A DNA stretch of 11,803 nt from Stenotrophomonas sp. (GCA_003248565.1 QFOV01000095.1:1-11803), one strand, 5' to 3'; positions 5,836 through 11,647 are shown, counted from the stretch's first letter. Notes: generated by a model from the letters alone, not told the origin. Made by a program: numbers and translations.

Positions 5836-6783
5836 TCAATCCACCTGCACGCTGTGCAGCAGGGTGCGCGCCAGTGTCGGGCCGGAGGATGCTTCGGCTT
5901 CGGCAACCAGACGATGCCCGGCGACGGCGATGAACAATGCCTGCACGTCTTCGGGGATCACATGCTGGCGGCCAAGCAGCAGCGCATGCGCCTTGGCCGC
6001 GCGCAGCAGGGCGATACCGGCGCGTGGCGACAGGCCGACGCGCACACCCGGGTGTTGGCGGCTGCGGGTGATCAAGGCCTGCACGTAGTCAATCAGCGCG
6101 TCACTGGCATGTACCTGGCCAACGGCTTCGCGCAGCATGCGGATGTCCTGCTCCGACAGGCAGGGGGTAACCCGCGCAATCAGGTCCCGGCGGTCTTCGC
6201 CGGCCAGCAGGGCGCGCTCGGCGTCGGCATTGGGATAGCCCAGGGTCAGGCGCAGCAGAAAGCGGTCCAGCTGCGAGTCTGGCAGCGGGAACGTGCCGGA
6301 CATGTCCACCGGGTTCTGCGTGGCGATGACGAAGAAGGGATCCGGTAGCCGGTGGGTCACGCCATCCAGCGTCACCTGCTGTTCGGCCATTGCTTCGAGC
6401 AGGGCGCTCTGCGTGCGTGGCGGCGCGCGGTTGATCTCATCAGCCAGCAACAGGTTGCAGAACACCGGGCCGGGATGGAACTGGAAGCTGCGGCTATGCG
6501 CCTCGTAAACCGAGATGCCGAGCACATCGGCAGGCAGCAGGTCGGAGGTGAACTGCACGCGCTGGAACTGCAGGCCCAGGCTGGAGGCCATCGCATGGGC
6601 CAAGGTGGTCTTGCCGAGGCCGGGCAGGTCCTCGATCAGCAGATGTCCGCCGGACAGCAGCGCGACAAAGGCCATCCGCACTTCCTGCGCCTTGCCGAGC
6701 AAGAGGGAATTGACCTGCTGTTGCGCTGCCGATAGGGACTGTAGTGTGACTTCGGTTAGCATTCCGGGCGGCGCCATCGTCAT
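5836..6783 (-). CDS. moxR: MoxR family AAA+ ATPase
   Basis: A 315-residue AAA+ protein if started at ATG 6783. Motifs, numbered from that start: Walker A PGLGKTT (Lys58), Walker B LLLADEINR (Asp115, Glu116), the MoxR pattern RTQSALLEAMAEQQVTLDG, sensor 1 ATQNP (Asn157), the arginine-bearing LDRFLLRL segment and sensor 2 SPRAG (Arg254). MoxR proteins are cytoplasmic ring ATPases thought to act as chaperones for maturation of partner proteins, typically encoded with DUF58 genes as here. Possible starts are ATG at 6783 (GAG six bases upstream), 6777 and 6762. The 6762 start gives 308 residues and begins at the homologous MLTEVTLQSL, so it is a good alternative. It leads the moxR-DUF58-tgpA-slp operon. 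Confidence 0.93.
   Translation of the reverse strand: MTMAPPGMLTEVTLQSLSAAQQQVNSLLLGKAQEVRMAFVALLSGGHLLIEDLPGLGKTTLAHAMASSLGLQFQRVQFTSDLLPADVLGISVYEAHSRSFQFHPGPVFCNLLLADEINRAPPRTQSALLEAMAEQQVTLDGVTHRLPDPFFVIATQNPVDMSGTFPLPDSQLDRFLLRLTLGYPNADAERALLAGEDRRDLIARVTPCLSEQDIRMLREAVGQVHASDALIDYVQALITRSRQHPGVRVGLSPRAGIALLRAAKAHALLLGRQHVIPEDVQALFIAVAGHRLVAEAEASSGPTLARTLLHSVQVD
5841..5846 (-). promoter_or_regulatory. Ribosome binding site for the DUF58 gene
   Basis: AGGTGG on the - strand, six bases before the GTG at 5834, lying inside the last codons of moxR. It supports the GTG start over the ATG at 5906. Confidence 0.6.
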
Positions 6784-6804
6784 GGTCGTCTCGATACTTG
6801 GGCT

Positions 6805-6810
6805 GAAGGA
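6805..6810 (+). promoter_or_regulatory. Ribosome binding site for the glycosyltransferase gene
   Basis: GAAGGA on the + strand with a 7-base spacer to GTG at 6818. It is the reason for preferring this GTG over the ATG at 6782, which has no Shine-Dalgarno match before it. Confidence 0.55.
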
Positions 6811-6838
6811 AGTGTACGTGCCAAACAGGGGTGAGCAA
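6811..6838 (-). promoter_or_regulatory. Candidate sigma70 promoter for the moxR operon
   Basis: On the - strand, TTGCTC (6838-6833) and TACACT (6816-6811) are 16 bases apart, matching the -35 and -10 consensus at 4 of 6 bases each. This would start RNA near 6804, about 20 bases before the ATG at 6783. It overlaps the first codons and ribosome binding site of the divergent glycosyltransferase gene. Confidence 0.35.
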
Positions 6839-8665
6839 CGCGCATACGTAACGTTCCTTGTGCTGTGGGTGCTGGTCACCACAGCCAAGGTGCTGTTGGC
6901 TTCGCAGTTGACGCTGTTCGTGGACGAGGCGTTCTATTGGCAGGAAGGCCAGCATCTGGCTGCCGCCTATTCGGACCTGCCCGGGCTGACCGCGTGGTTG
7001 ACGCGACTCGGCGTCGAGGTATTCGGTGACCATCGGCTTGGCGTGCGCATGCCGTTCCTGATCATGGGCGCGGCGCTGCCGTGGATGGTCGCCGGTATCT
7101 GCACGCGCTGGTTCGGCGTGCGCATGGGCTGGCGCGCGGGCTCACTGGCCTTGTTGATGCCGTTGTCGGCGACGCTGGGAATCCTGGCGGTGCCGGACGT
7201 GCCGATGGCGATTGCCGCCCTGCTGTGCCTGGATGCCGGTGCACGCCTGCTGCGTGGGGTGGGTGCTGGTGGCGCGTTGCTGCTGGCCTGCGGCCTGTTG
7301 ATGGGCGCACTCAGTCACTACCGCTTCATTGGTGTGATCGTTGTTGGTTTCATTGCACTGGTGCTGTTGCCAGAGGGCCGCAAGGCCTTGCGTGATCCGC
7401 GGGTGTGGATCGCGCTGTCGGTGGGCTTGGCGGCGTGGACGCCACTGATGGCATGGAATCTGGACAACCAGGATGCTGGGCTCAAGTTCCAGGTGATCGA
7501 GCGCCATCCGTGGGCGTTCCAGTCGGAAGGGCTGCTGTTCCTAGTGATCCAGCCAATGCTGGTGACACCGCTGTTGTTCGTGGCGATGGCGGTGGTGGCC
7601 AGCAGGGGCCTGCGCAATGTGCAGGGGGGCTTCCATCACCTGCAATGGCGCTACTTTGCCTTGGTCGGCGCTACCTCGACCTTGCTGATCTTCGCATTGG
7701 GGTTCTTCACCGATGTGGAGCGGATCAGCTTCCATTGGCCGCTGCCAGGTTATCTGGCCTTGCTGGTCTGCGTGCCTGCATTGCTCACGCATTGGTCGCG
7801 CCCTTGGCGGCGTGCATTGTGGGTGCTCACCACGCTGGGTCTGGTGTTGGCGATGGGCTACTACCTGGTTGCCGCATCACCCGGCTTGCGTGAGCAACTG
7901 GCGGGCAGCAAGTACTACCCGCGCAATTTCGCCGGTTGGCAGCAACTGTCCGAGGGTGTGCGCGAGGAACTGGCGCAGATGCCGGAAGATACCCAGGTGC
8001 TGGCCGGCAGCTTCAAGGTCGGTGCGGAGTTGGGCTTCCGTCTCAACGATCCGTCGATCAAAGTGCTGCCACATGAGCTCAATGATCGGCATGGGCGCAC
8101 CGCGCAGCTGGCGCTCTGGAAGTTGATCAGTGACGGTAGCCGCACGACGCCGGTGCTGTTGGTACTGGCACCGGGCGACCAGCGTTACCGCGATCTGCTG
8201 CAGCGTTACCACAAGGTCTGCGAGTTGGTGGGGCCGCTGCCGCCGCCGAAAGTGATCTCACTTGATCACGGGTTCCAGCGTTTCCTGTTGTTCCGCTTGC
8301 CGGCCGAAAAGCAGCAGGGACCATGTGTGACACCTGCAATGGCGTGGGTGGAAACCCCGCTGGCGGGTCAGGCTGTGGGCGGCGCGCTGGAAGTCAGTGG
8401 CTGGGCTTTCAAGGATGGCGTGGGATTGTCGCGGGTTGAGCTGCTGCTGGACGGTCGCAGCGTAGGGGACGCTGTCTATGGGCGCGTCTATGACGTGCGT
8501 CCGTTCTGGAAGATATCCACCGATCCGCAACATCCGAATACCGGTTTTGATGCAAAGCTGGATACCTCAGGCCTGAAGCCCGGCACGCATTGGCTGGGCC
8601 TGCGTCTGCATGGCAATGACGGCAGCGTCGAGACCTGGGCCGAGCAGCCGTTCGAGGTTCAGTAG
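6818..8665 (+). CDS. ArnT/PMT-type membrane glycosyltransferase (GT39/GT83-like) with C-terminal Ig-like domain
   Basis: A 615-residue protein from the GTG at 6818, or 627 from the ATG at 6782. After a first membrane segment (YVTFLVLWVLVTTAKVLLA) comes the luminal/periplasmic loop with the catalytic-type acidic pair LFVDEAFYWQEGQHLA (Asp36, Glu37), typical of polyprenyl-phosphate-sugar transferases, and the second acidic loop VPDVPM (Asp127). About ten more hydrophobic segments run to residue 355, including HWPLPGYLALL. A soluble periplasmic region follows, then from about residue 511 a beta-rich module: VETPLAGQAVGGALEVSGWA, FKDGVGLSRVELLLDGRSVG, and LKPGTHWLGLRLHGNDG near the end. That last part resembles Ig-like domains on secreted proteins. 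The sugar and acceptor cannot be told; lipid A, a glycan or protein are all possible. It is transcribed away from moxR. Confidence 0.85.
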   Translation: MPNRGEQRAYVTFLVLWVLVTTAKVLLASQLTLFVDEAFYWQEGQHLAAAYSDLPGLTAWLTRLGVEVFGDHRLGVRMPFLIMGAALPWMVAGICTRWFGVRMGWRAGSLALLMPLSATLGILAVPDVPMAIAALLCLDAGARLLRGVGAGGALLLACGLLMGALSHYRFIGVIVVGFIALVLLPEGRKALRDPRVWIALSVGLAAWTPLMAWNLDNQDAGLKFQVIERHPWAFQSEGLLFLVIQPMLVTPLLFVAMAVVASRGLRNVQGGFHHLQWRYFALVGATSTLLIFALGFFTDVERISFHWPLPGYLALLVCVPALLTHWSRPWRRALWVLTTLGLVLAMGYYLVAASPGLREQLAGSKYYPRNFAGWQQLSEGVREELAQMPEDTQVLAGSFKVGAELGFRLNDPSIKVLPHELNDRHGRTAQLALWKLISDGSRTTPVLLVLAPGDQRYRDLLQRYHKVCELVGPLPPPKVISLDHGFQRFLLFRLPAEKQQGPCVTPAMAWVETPLAGQAVGGALEVSGWAFKDGVGLSRVELLLDGRSVGDAVYGRVYDVRPFWKISTDPQHPNTGFDAKLDTSGLKPGTHWLGLRLHGNDGSVETWAEQPFEVQ

Positions 8666-8701
8666 CGTCGCTTACGATCCAGGGCGACACGCAACAACGC
8701 A

Positions 8702-8733
8702 GTAGCCCGGGTAAGCGCAGCGCACCCGGGGCT
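8702..8733 (+). repeat. GTAG-headed palindrome (SMAG/REP-like)
   Basis: GTAG (8702-8705) is followed by CCCGGGT-AAGCGCAGCGC-ACCCGGG (8706-8730), a perfect 7-bp stem extended by AGC/GCT around a bulged G. It stands between the convergent glycosyltransferase and yceF genes and could also serve as an mRNA 3' end structure, though no T tract follows. GTAG next to a palindrome is the mark of REP elements handled by RAYT transposases. Confidence 0.7.
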
Positions 8734-8753
8734 GTTGGCGGAGATATGCATTG

Positions 8754-8799
8754 CCGGTAGATCACAGCTTTTGGCGGAAAGATTGATCGACCGGTAGAT
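8754..8799 (+). repeat. Two copies of CCGGTAGAT
   Basis: The 9-mer occurs at 8754-8762 and 8791-8799, each containing GTAG. No clear palindrome follows either copy, so these may be remnants of GTAG-type repeats. The rest of the gap from 8666 to 8839 shows no gene. Confidence 0.4.
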
Positions 8800-8839
8800 A
8801 GTGGTTCTGTGCTTACTCTGGCTACGGTGAAGCCGCAGG

Positions 8840-9412
8840 CTAGGGTAGCTGATAGCCCGCCTGCCGCAGCAGCTGTGCGGTCTTTATCAGCGGCAAGCCG
8901 ATCAACGCCGTAGGGTCGCTGTTCTCGATGGCGTCGAACAAGGTGATACCCAGGCCTTCGCATTTGAAGCTGCCGGCGCAGTCCAGGGGCTGCTCGGCGT
9001 CGATGTAGCGCTCGATCTCAGCGGCCTGCAGGGGCCTGAAGCGGACCCGGGTGAGATCGATGGCCTGATGCTGGGCAATGCCATCGCTCACGCAGACCGC
9101 CGTGTGGAACTGCACCTCATGGCCGGACATCGCTGTCAGCTGCGCAATGGCGGCCTCGCGGGTGCCCGGTTTGCCCAAAGGCTGCCCATTCAGCTCGGCG
9201 ACCTGGTCCGAGCCGATGGCCCAATTGCCGGGGTGCTGGCGGGCAACCGCGGCGGCTTTGGCGGCGGCCAGACGCCGCGCCAGGGCTGCCGGCGGCTCGC
9301 CGGGGAGCGCGGCTTCGTCCACATCCGGGGCCGCTGAACTGAACGAAATCCTGAGCCGGTTAAGCAATTCAGCGCGATATCGGGACGTGGAGGCGAGAAT
9401 CAGGGGCGTCAT
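8840..9412 (-). CDS. yceF: Maf family nucleotide pyrophosphatase, YceF (7-methyl-GTP type)
   Basis: A 190-residue Maf protein. Family landmarks: MTPLILASTSRYRAELLNRL at the start (Ser10, Arg11, Arg13 substrate contacts), APDVDE (Glu33), the KAAAVA helix at Lys52, GSDQVAELNGQPLGKP with the likely catalytic Asp69 and Lys81, and the long C-terminal match CAGSFKCEGLGITLFDAIEN then DPTALIGLPL. The GSDQV and AGSFKxEGxGITLF signatures point to the YceF branch, which hydrolyses 7-methyl-GTP, rather than the dTTP/UTP Maf branch; this is by recalled resemblance. It is divergent from yceD-rpmF, exactly as in E. coli. The ATG at 9412 is where homology begins. No Shine-Dalgarno precedes it, and a TATTTT lies just 5 bases upstream, so the message may be leaderless. 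Confidence 0.93.
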   Translation of the reverse strand: MTPLILASTSRYRAELLNRLRISFSSAAPDVDEAALPGEPPAALARRLAAAKAAAVARQHPGNWAIGSDQVAELNGQPLGKPGTREAAIAQLTAMSGHEVQFHTAVCVSDGIAQHQAIDLTRVRFRPLQAAEIERYIDAEQPLDCAGSFKCEGLGITLFDAIENSDPTALIGLPLIKTAQLLRQAGYQLP

Positions 9413-9417
9413 GTGTA

Positions 9418-9423
9418 AAAATA
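9418..9423 (-). promoter_or_regulatory. Possible -10 element of yceF
   Basis: TATTTT on the - strand, 5 bases before the yceF ATG, in otherwise GC-rich sequence. No good -35 was found at 16-18 bases (CAGACT at 17). If used, transcription would start at or within the ATG. Confidence 0.3.
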
Positions 9424-9488
9424 CGCAGCTCGGGACGGCCAGTCTGCTGCGCCGCCGCCGGTCTGACAATGTTTCCGTCGCTATGGAT

Positions 9489-9517
9489 TTGACAGCGGCG
9501 TGGCTACTCCTTAACAT
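9489..9517 (+). promoter_or_regulatory. Sigma70 promoter of the yceD-rpmF-fab cluster
   Basis: TTGACA (9489-9494), a perfect -35, and TAACAT (9512-9517), 4 of 6 matches to the -10, are separated by exactly 17 bases. The predicted start of RNA is about 9524, only some 4 bases before the yceD ATG at 9528. It is the clearest promoter in the window. Confidence 0.7.
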
Positions 9518-9527
9518 TCTGCAGCTT

Positions 9528-10034
9528 ATGTCCGCGAACGTACCCGAATTGCTGGATGCTTGGCGGATGGTCATTGCGCGCAGGCGCTTTGATGGCCAGG
9601 TGCCTTTGTCCGAATTGACCCGCTTGCAGGGTCTGGTTGCCGATACCGAAGGCCAGTGCACGTATTCACTGGAGTTCGATCGAGACAACATCTTGCAGGT
9701 GTCGTACGTCGATCTGACCATCGATACCGAGCTGCCCTTGATCTGTCAGCGCACCATGCAGCGTTTCCTGTTGCCGGTGTCGATCAAGCAGCGCTTGGGC
9801 TTGATCAAGGACGAAGAAGAAGAATCTGCGCTTCCAGAGGAATACGAAGCGATGCTGGTGCCCGAAGACGGCAGCCTGCGTCCGCTGGACCTGGTGGAAG
9901 ACGAGTTGGTGTTGGCGGTGCCGGTGGTAGCACTAGCACCTGGAAGCGAGGCAGTCGAACGTGACTTCAGCGCGACCGAAGAAGAATTGAGCAAGGCCAA
10001 TCCCTTTGCGGCATTGGCGGCGCTGAAGAAATAA
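9528..10034 (+). CDS. yceD: YceD family protein (DUF177), 23S rRNA accumulation protein
   Basis: A 168-residue acidic protein of the DUF177/YceD family, recognised by its place directly upstream of rpmF, by LPLICQRTMQRFLLPV (residues 69-84), by DLVEDELVLAVPVV (121-134) and by the ending NPFAALAALKK. In E. coli YceD is linked to 23S rRNA accumulation; the molecular activity is unknown. Family members usually show Cys-x-x-Cys in the QRC segment; here Cys73 is kept but the second position is Thr76. The ATG at 9528 starts the homologous MSANVPELLDAWRMV; an upstream in-frame ATG at 9483 is unlikely because the promoter lies inside that extension. No Shine-Dalgarno precedes the chosen start. It is followed by rpmF after 108 bases. 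Confidence 0.92.
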   Translation: MSANVPELLDAWRMVIARRRFDGQVPLSELTRLQGLVADTEGQCTYSLEFDRDNILQVSYVDLTIDTELPLICQRTMQRFLLPVSIKQRLGLIKDEEEESALPEEYEAMLVPEDGSLRPLDLVEDELVLAVPVVALAPGSEAVERDFSATEEELSKANPFAALAALKK

Positions 10035-10142
10035 TTGCGGCCGGTAATCGTCGGCGGCTGCGGCGAAAGCGAGTAGTGCTGGACGCTGGCGTCCTGTGCA
10101 ATTAAACGACGAAGCAAACGAAACCGAGTTTGGAGCAATCCC

Positions 10143-10340
10143 ATGGCTGTGCAGAAATCCCGTGTTACCCCGTCCCGCCGCGGCATGCGTCGTGCCCACG
10201 ACGCCCTGAGCGCAAAGCAGCTGTCCACCGATCCGACCACCGGTGAAGTGCACCTGCGTCACCACATCACTGCTGACGGTTTCTACCGCGGCAAGAAGGT
10301 GATCACGACCAAGTCGACCCTGGTCGTCGAAGAAGATTGA
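10143..10340 (+). CDS. rpmF: 50S ribosomal protein L32
   Basis: A 65-residue basic protein starting MAVQKSRVTPSRRGMRRAHD and continuing with the L32 landmarks HLRHHITADGFYRGKKVI. It is a component of the large ribosomal subunit near the peptidyl transferase region. A short acidic tail, TTKSTLVVEED, extends past the point where E. coli L32 ends. No zinc-finger cysteines are present, as in the E. coli type. GGAG at 10132-10135 lies 7 bases before the ATG. The upstream gap holds a short hairpin GGACGC-TG-GCGTCC (10081-10094) that may be leader structure. It follows yceD as in E. coli, but is next to fabH with no plsX between. Confidence 0.97.
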   Translation: MAVQKSRVTPSRRGMRRAHDALSAKQLSTDPTTGEVHLRHHITADGFYRGKKVITTKSTLVVEED

Positions 10341-10353
10341 TTTGTGACGGCTG

Positions 10354-10373
10354 CCGCCACCTGAGTGTGGCGG
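10354..10373 (+). terminator. Hairpin after rpmF (weak terminator or attenuator)
   Basis: CCGCCAC (10354-10360) pairs with GTGGCGG (10367-10373) across a six-base loop, 13 bases past the rpmF stop. The following TTGTTGC is only weakly T-rich, so partial termination, which would favour rpmF over fabH, is the most it is likely to do. Confidence 0.45.
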
Positions 10374-10395
10374 TTGTTGCACCGATTCTTCCGGG

Positions 10396-10411
10396 GCCGC
10401 CTACGGGCGGC
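10396..10411 (+). promoter_or_regulatory. Stable C(UACG)G hairpin in the fabH leader
   Basis: GCCGCC and GGCGGC close a TACG loop. In RNA this is a UNCG-class tetraloop with the favoured C-G closing pair, so the fold should be very stable. It ends 10 bases before the AGGA ribosome binding site of fabH (10422-10425). Confidence 0.45.
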
Positions 10412-10431
10412 TTCGCGCAATAGGAAACAGC

Positions 10432-11397
10432 ATGAGCAAGCGGATCTACTCGAGGATCGCGGGCACTGGTAGTTATTTGCCCGAGAAAGTGTTGACCAAC
10501 GATGATCTGACCAAGATCGTCGAGACGACCAACGAGTGGATCGAGTCGCGCACGGGTATCCGTGAGCGGCACATCGCTGCCGACGACGAGACCACCAGTG
10601 ACCTGGGCTACCACGCCGCCACGCGCGCGCTGGAAGCTGCCGGCATTGAGGCCTCGCAGCTGGACATGATCATCGTGGGTACCACCACGCCGGATCTTAT
10701 CTTCCCGTCTACCGCTTGCTTGATCCAGGCCCGCCTCGGCGCGACCGGCTCGGCGGCGTTTGACGTCAATGCGGCATGTTCGGGCTTCCTGTTCGCCCTG
10801 AGCGTGGCTGACAAATTCATTCGCAGCGGTGATGCCAGGCATGTCCTGGTGATCGGTGCGGAAACCCTGACCCGTATCGTTGACTGGACCGACCGCACCA
10901 CCTGCGTGTTGTTCGGCGATGGCGCGGGCGCCGTCGTGCTCAAGGCCGACGAAGACACCGGCATTCTCAGTACCCATCTGCATGCCGACGGCAGCAAGAA
11001 GGAGCTGCTGTGGGATCCGGTTGGCGTCTCGGTCGGCTTCGACAAGCCGGGCAAGATCAACATGAAGGGCAACGACGTGTTCAAGTACGCCGTCAAGGCG
11101 CTGGACTCGGTTGTTGATGAAACCCTGCAGGCCAACGGTCTGGACAAGTCCGACCTGGATTGGCTGATCCCGCACCAGGCCAACCTGCGCATCATCGAAG
11201 CCACGGCCAAGCGCCTGGAAATGCCGATGGATCGCGTGGTGGTCACCGTCGACAAGCACGGCAACACCTCGTCCGGCTCGGTGCCGCTGGCGCTGGATAC
11301 GGCGATCCGTTCCGGTCGCGTCGAGCGTGGCCAGCTGCTGTTACTGGAAGCCTTCGGTGGCGGTTTCACCTGGGGCTCGGCGCTGCTGCGCTACTAA
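10432..11397 (+). CDS. fabH: 3-oxoacyl-ACP synthase III (KAS III)
   Basis: A 321-residue KAS III of typical length. The catalytic triad is Cys116 (VNAACSGF), His248 (WLIPHQAN) and Asn278 (DKHGNTSSG), and the ending LLEAFGGGFTWGSALLRY is characteristic. It condenses an acyl-CoA primer with malonyl-ACP, the first step of type II fatty acid synthesis in the cytoplasm. In Xanthomonadaceae this enzyme is thought to set the proportion of branched-chain fatty acids through primer choice; primer specificity cannot be read from this sequence. AGGA at 10422-10425 stands 6 bases before the ATG. Its neighbours are rpmF upstream and fabD downstream, the conserved fab cluster, but 338 bases of repeats separate it from fabD. 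Confidence 0.97.
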   Translation: MSKRIYSRIAGTGSYLPEKVLTNDDLTKIVETTNEWIESRTGIRERHIAADDETTSDLGYHAATRALEAAGIEASQLDMIIVGTTTPDLIFPSTACLIQARLGATGSAAFDVNAACSGFLFALSVADKFIRSGDARHVLVIGAETLTRIVDWTDRTTCVLFGDGAGAVVLKADEDTGILSTHLHADGSKKELLWDPVGVSVGFDKPGKINMKGNDVFKYAVKALDSVVDETLQANGLDKSDLDWLIPHQANLRIIEATAKRLEMPMDRVVVTVDKHGNTSSGSVPLALDTAIRSGRVERGQLLLLEAFGGGFTWGSALLRY

Positions 11398-11422
11398 GCG
11401 TCTCCTGCAATACGTACACCGC

Positions 11423-11445
11423 ACGGGCAGCCAATGGCTGCCCGT
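11423..11445 (+). terminator. Terminator-like hairpin after fabH
   Basis: ACGGGCAGCC and GGCTGCCCGT form a perfect 10-bp stem with loop AAT, 25 bases past the fabH stop. The tail TGTCGTTGG is a poor U tract, so termination may be partial. Confidence 0.55.
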
Positions 11446-11465
11446 TGTCGTTGGTGCCACCTGTA

Positions 11466-11484
11466 TGCCGGGCATGGCTCGGCA
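11466..11484. repeat. Degenerate SMAG-type palindrome
   Basis: TGCCGGGCATGGCTCGGCA has the same 19-base palindrome as the SMAG pair at 11573-11647, with one change (G for A) leaving a G-T wobble in the 8-bp stem, and without an adjoining GTAG or CTAC. Confidence 0.6.
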
Positions 11485-11488
11485 TTGC

Positions 11489-11531
11489 GCTCCCTCCCTT
11501 TGCCGGAGGCAAGGGGAGGGTTGGGGAGGGG
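11489..11531 (+). repeat. Element A, copy 2
   Basis: Matches 2231-2273 at 42 of 43 bases, differing only in the hairpin loop (GGA instead of GCA). The same 13-bp stem with one wobble forms between 11492-11504 and 11508-11520. REP copy 4 follows after 3 bases. Confidence 0.8.
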
Positions 11532-11534
11532 GGC

Positions 11535-11560
11535 GCTTCGCGGCTTACGCCGCTCCTACA
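11535..11560 (-). repeat. REP element, copy 4
   Basis: Matches copies 2 and 3 at 25 of 26 bases (C to T at position 23) and has the same orientation relative to element A as copy 3 does. Confidence 0.85.
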
Positions 11561-11572
11561 GTGCAAAACCAA

Positions 11573-11647
11573 CCTGTAGTGCCGAGCCATGCTCGGCATG
11601 AAGCTTTACCGCTAATGCCCCTGCCGAGCATGGCTCGGCACTACAGG
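11573..11647. repeat. SMAG repeat inverted pair
   Basis: Two copies face each other. The left arm at 11573-11598 contains GTAG and then TGCCGAGCCATGCTCGGCA, itself an 8-bp hairpin with loop CAT. The right arm at 11622-11647 is its exact reverse complement, ending in CTAC then AGG. The arms are 26 bases, perfect, with a 23-base spacer. Each arm folds alone, or both pair into one long hairpin. GTAG plus palindrome matches the SMAG repeats known from S. maltophilia. Confidence 0.85.

Noticed and set aside
5835..5906. ATG start at 5906 for the DUF58 gene
   Set aside because: It would overlap moxR by about 70 bases and add 24 atypical residues, while GTG at 5834 has a good ribosome binding site.
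6710..6738. TTGACC with TAGGGA at 17 bases as a promoter for the glycosyltransferase
   Set aside because: The -10 matches too few consensus bases and lies inside moxR coding sequence; not enough to call it.
6784..6888. Start at 6888 for moxR
   Set aside because: The added residues antisense the glycosyltransferase N-terminus and do not look like MoxR; the candidate promoter also lies inside.
9483..9527. ATG at 9483 as the yceD start
   Set aside because: The -35 and -10 of the strongest promoter lie within this stretch, and family homology starts at MSANVPELL (9528).
10303..11259. Reading frame of 318 codons on the - strand across fabH
   Set aside because: It is antisense to a well-conserved fabH; long antisense frames are common in GC-rich DNA and the translation has no recognisable motif.
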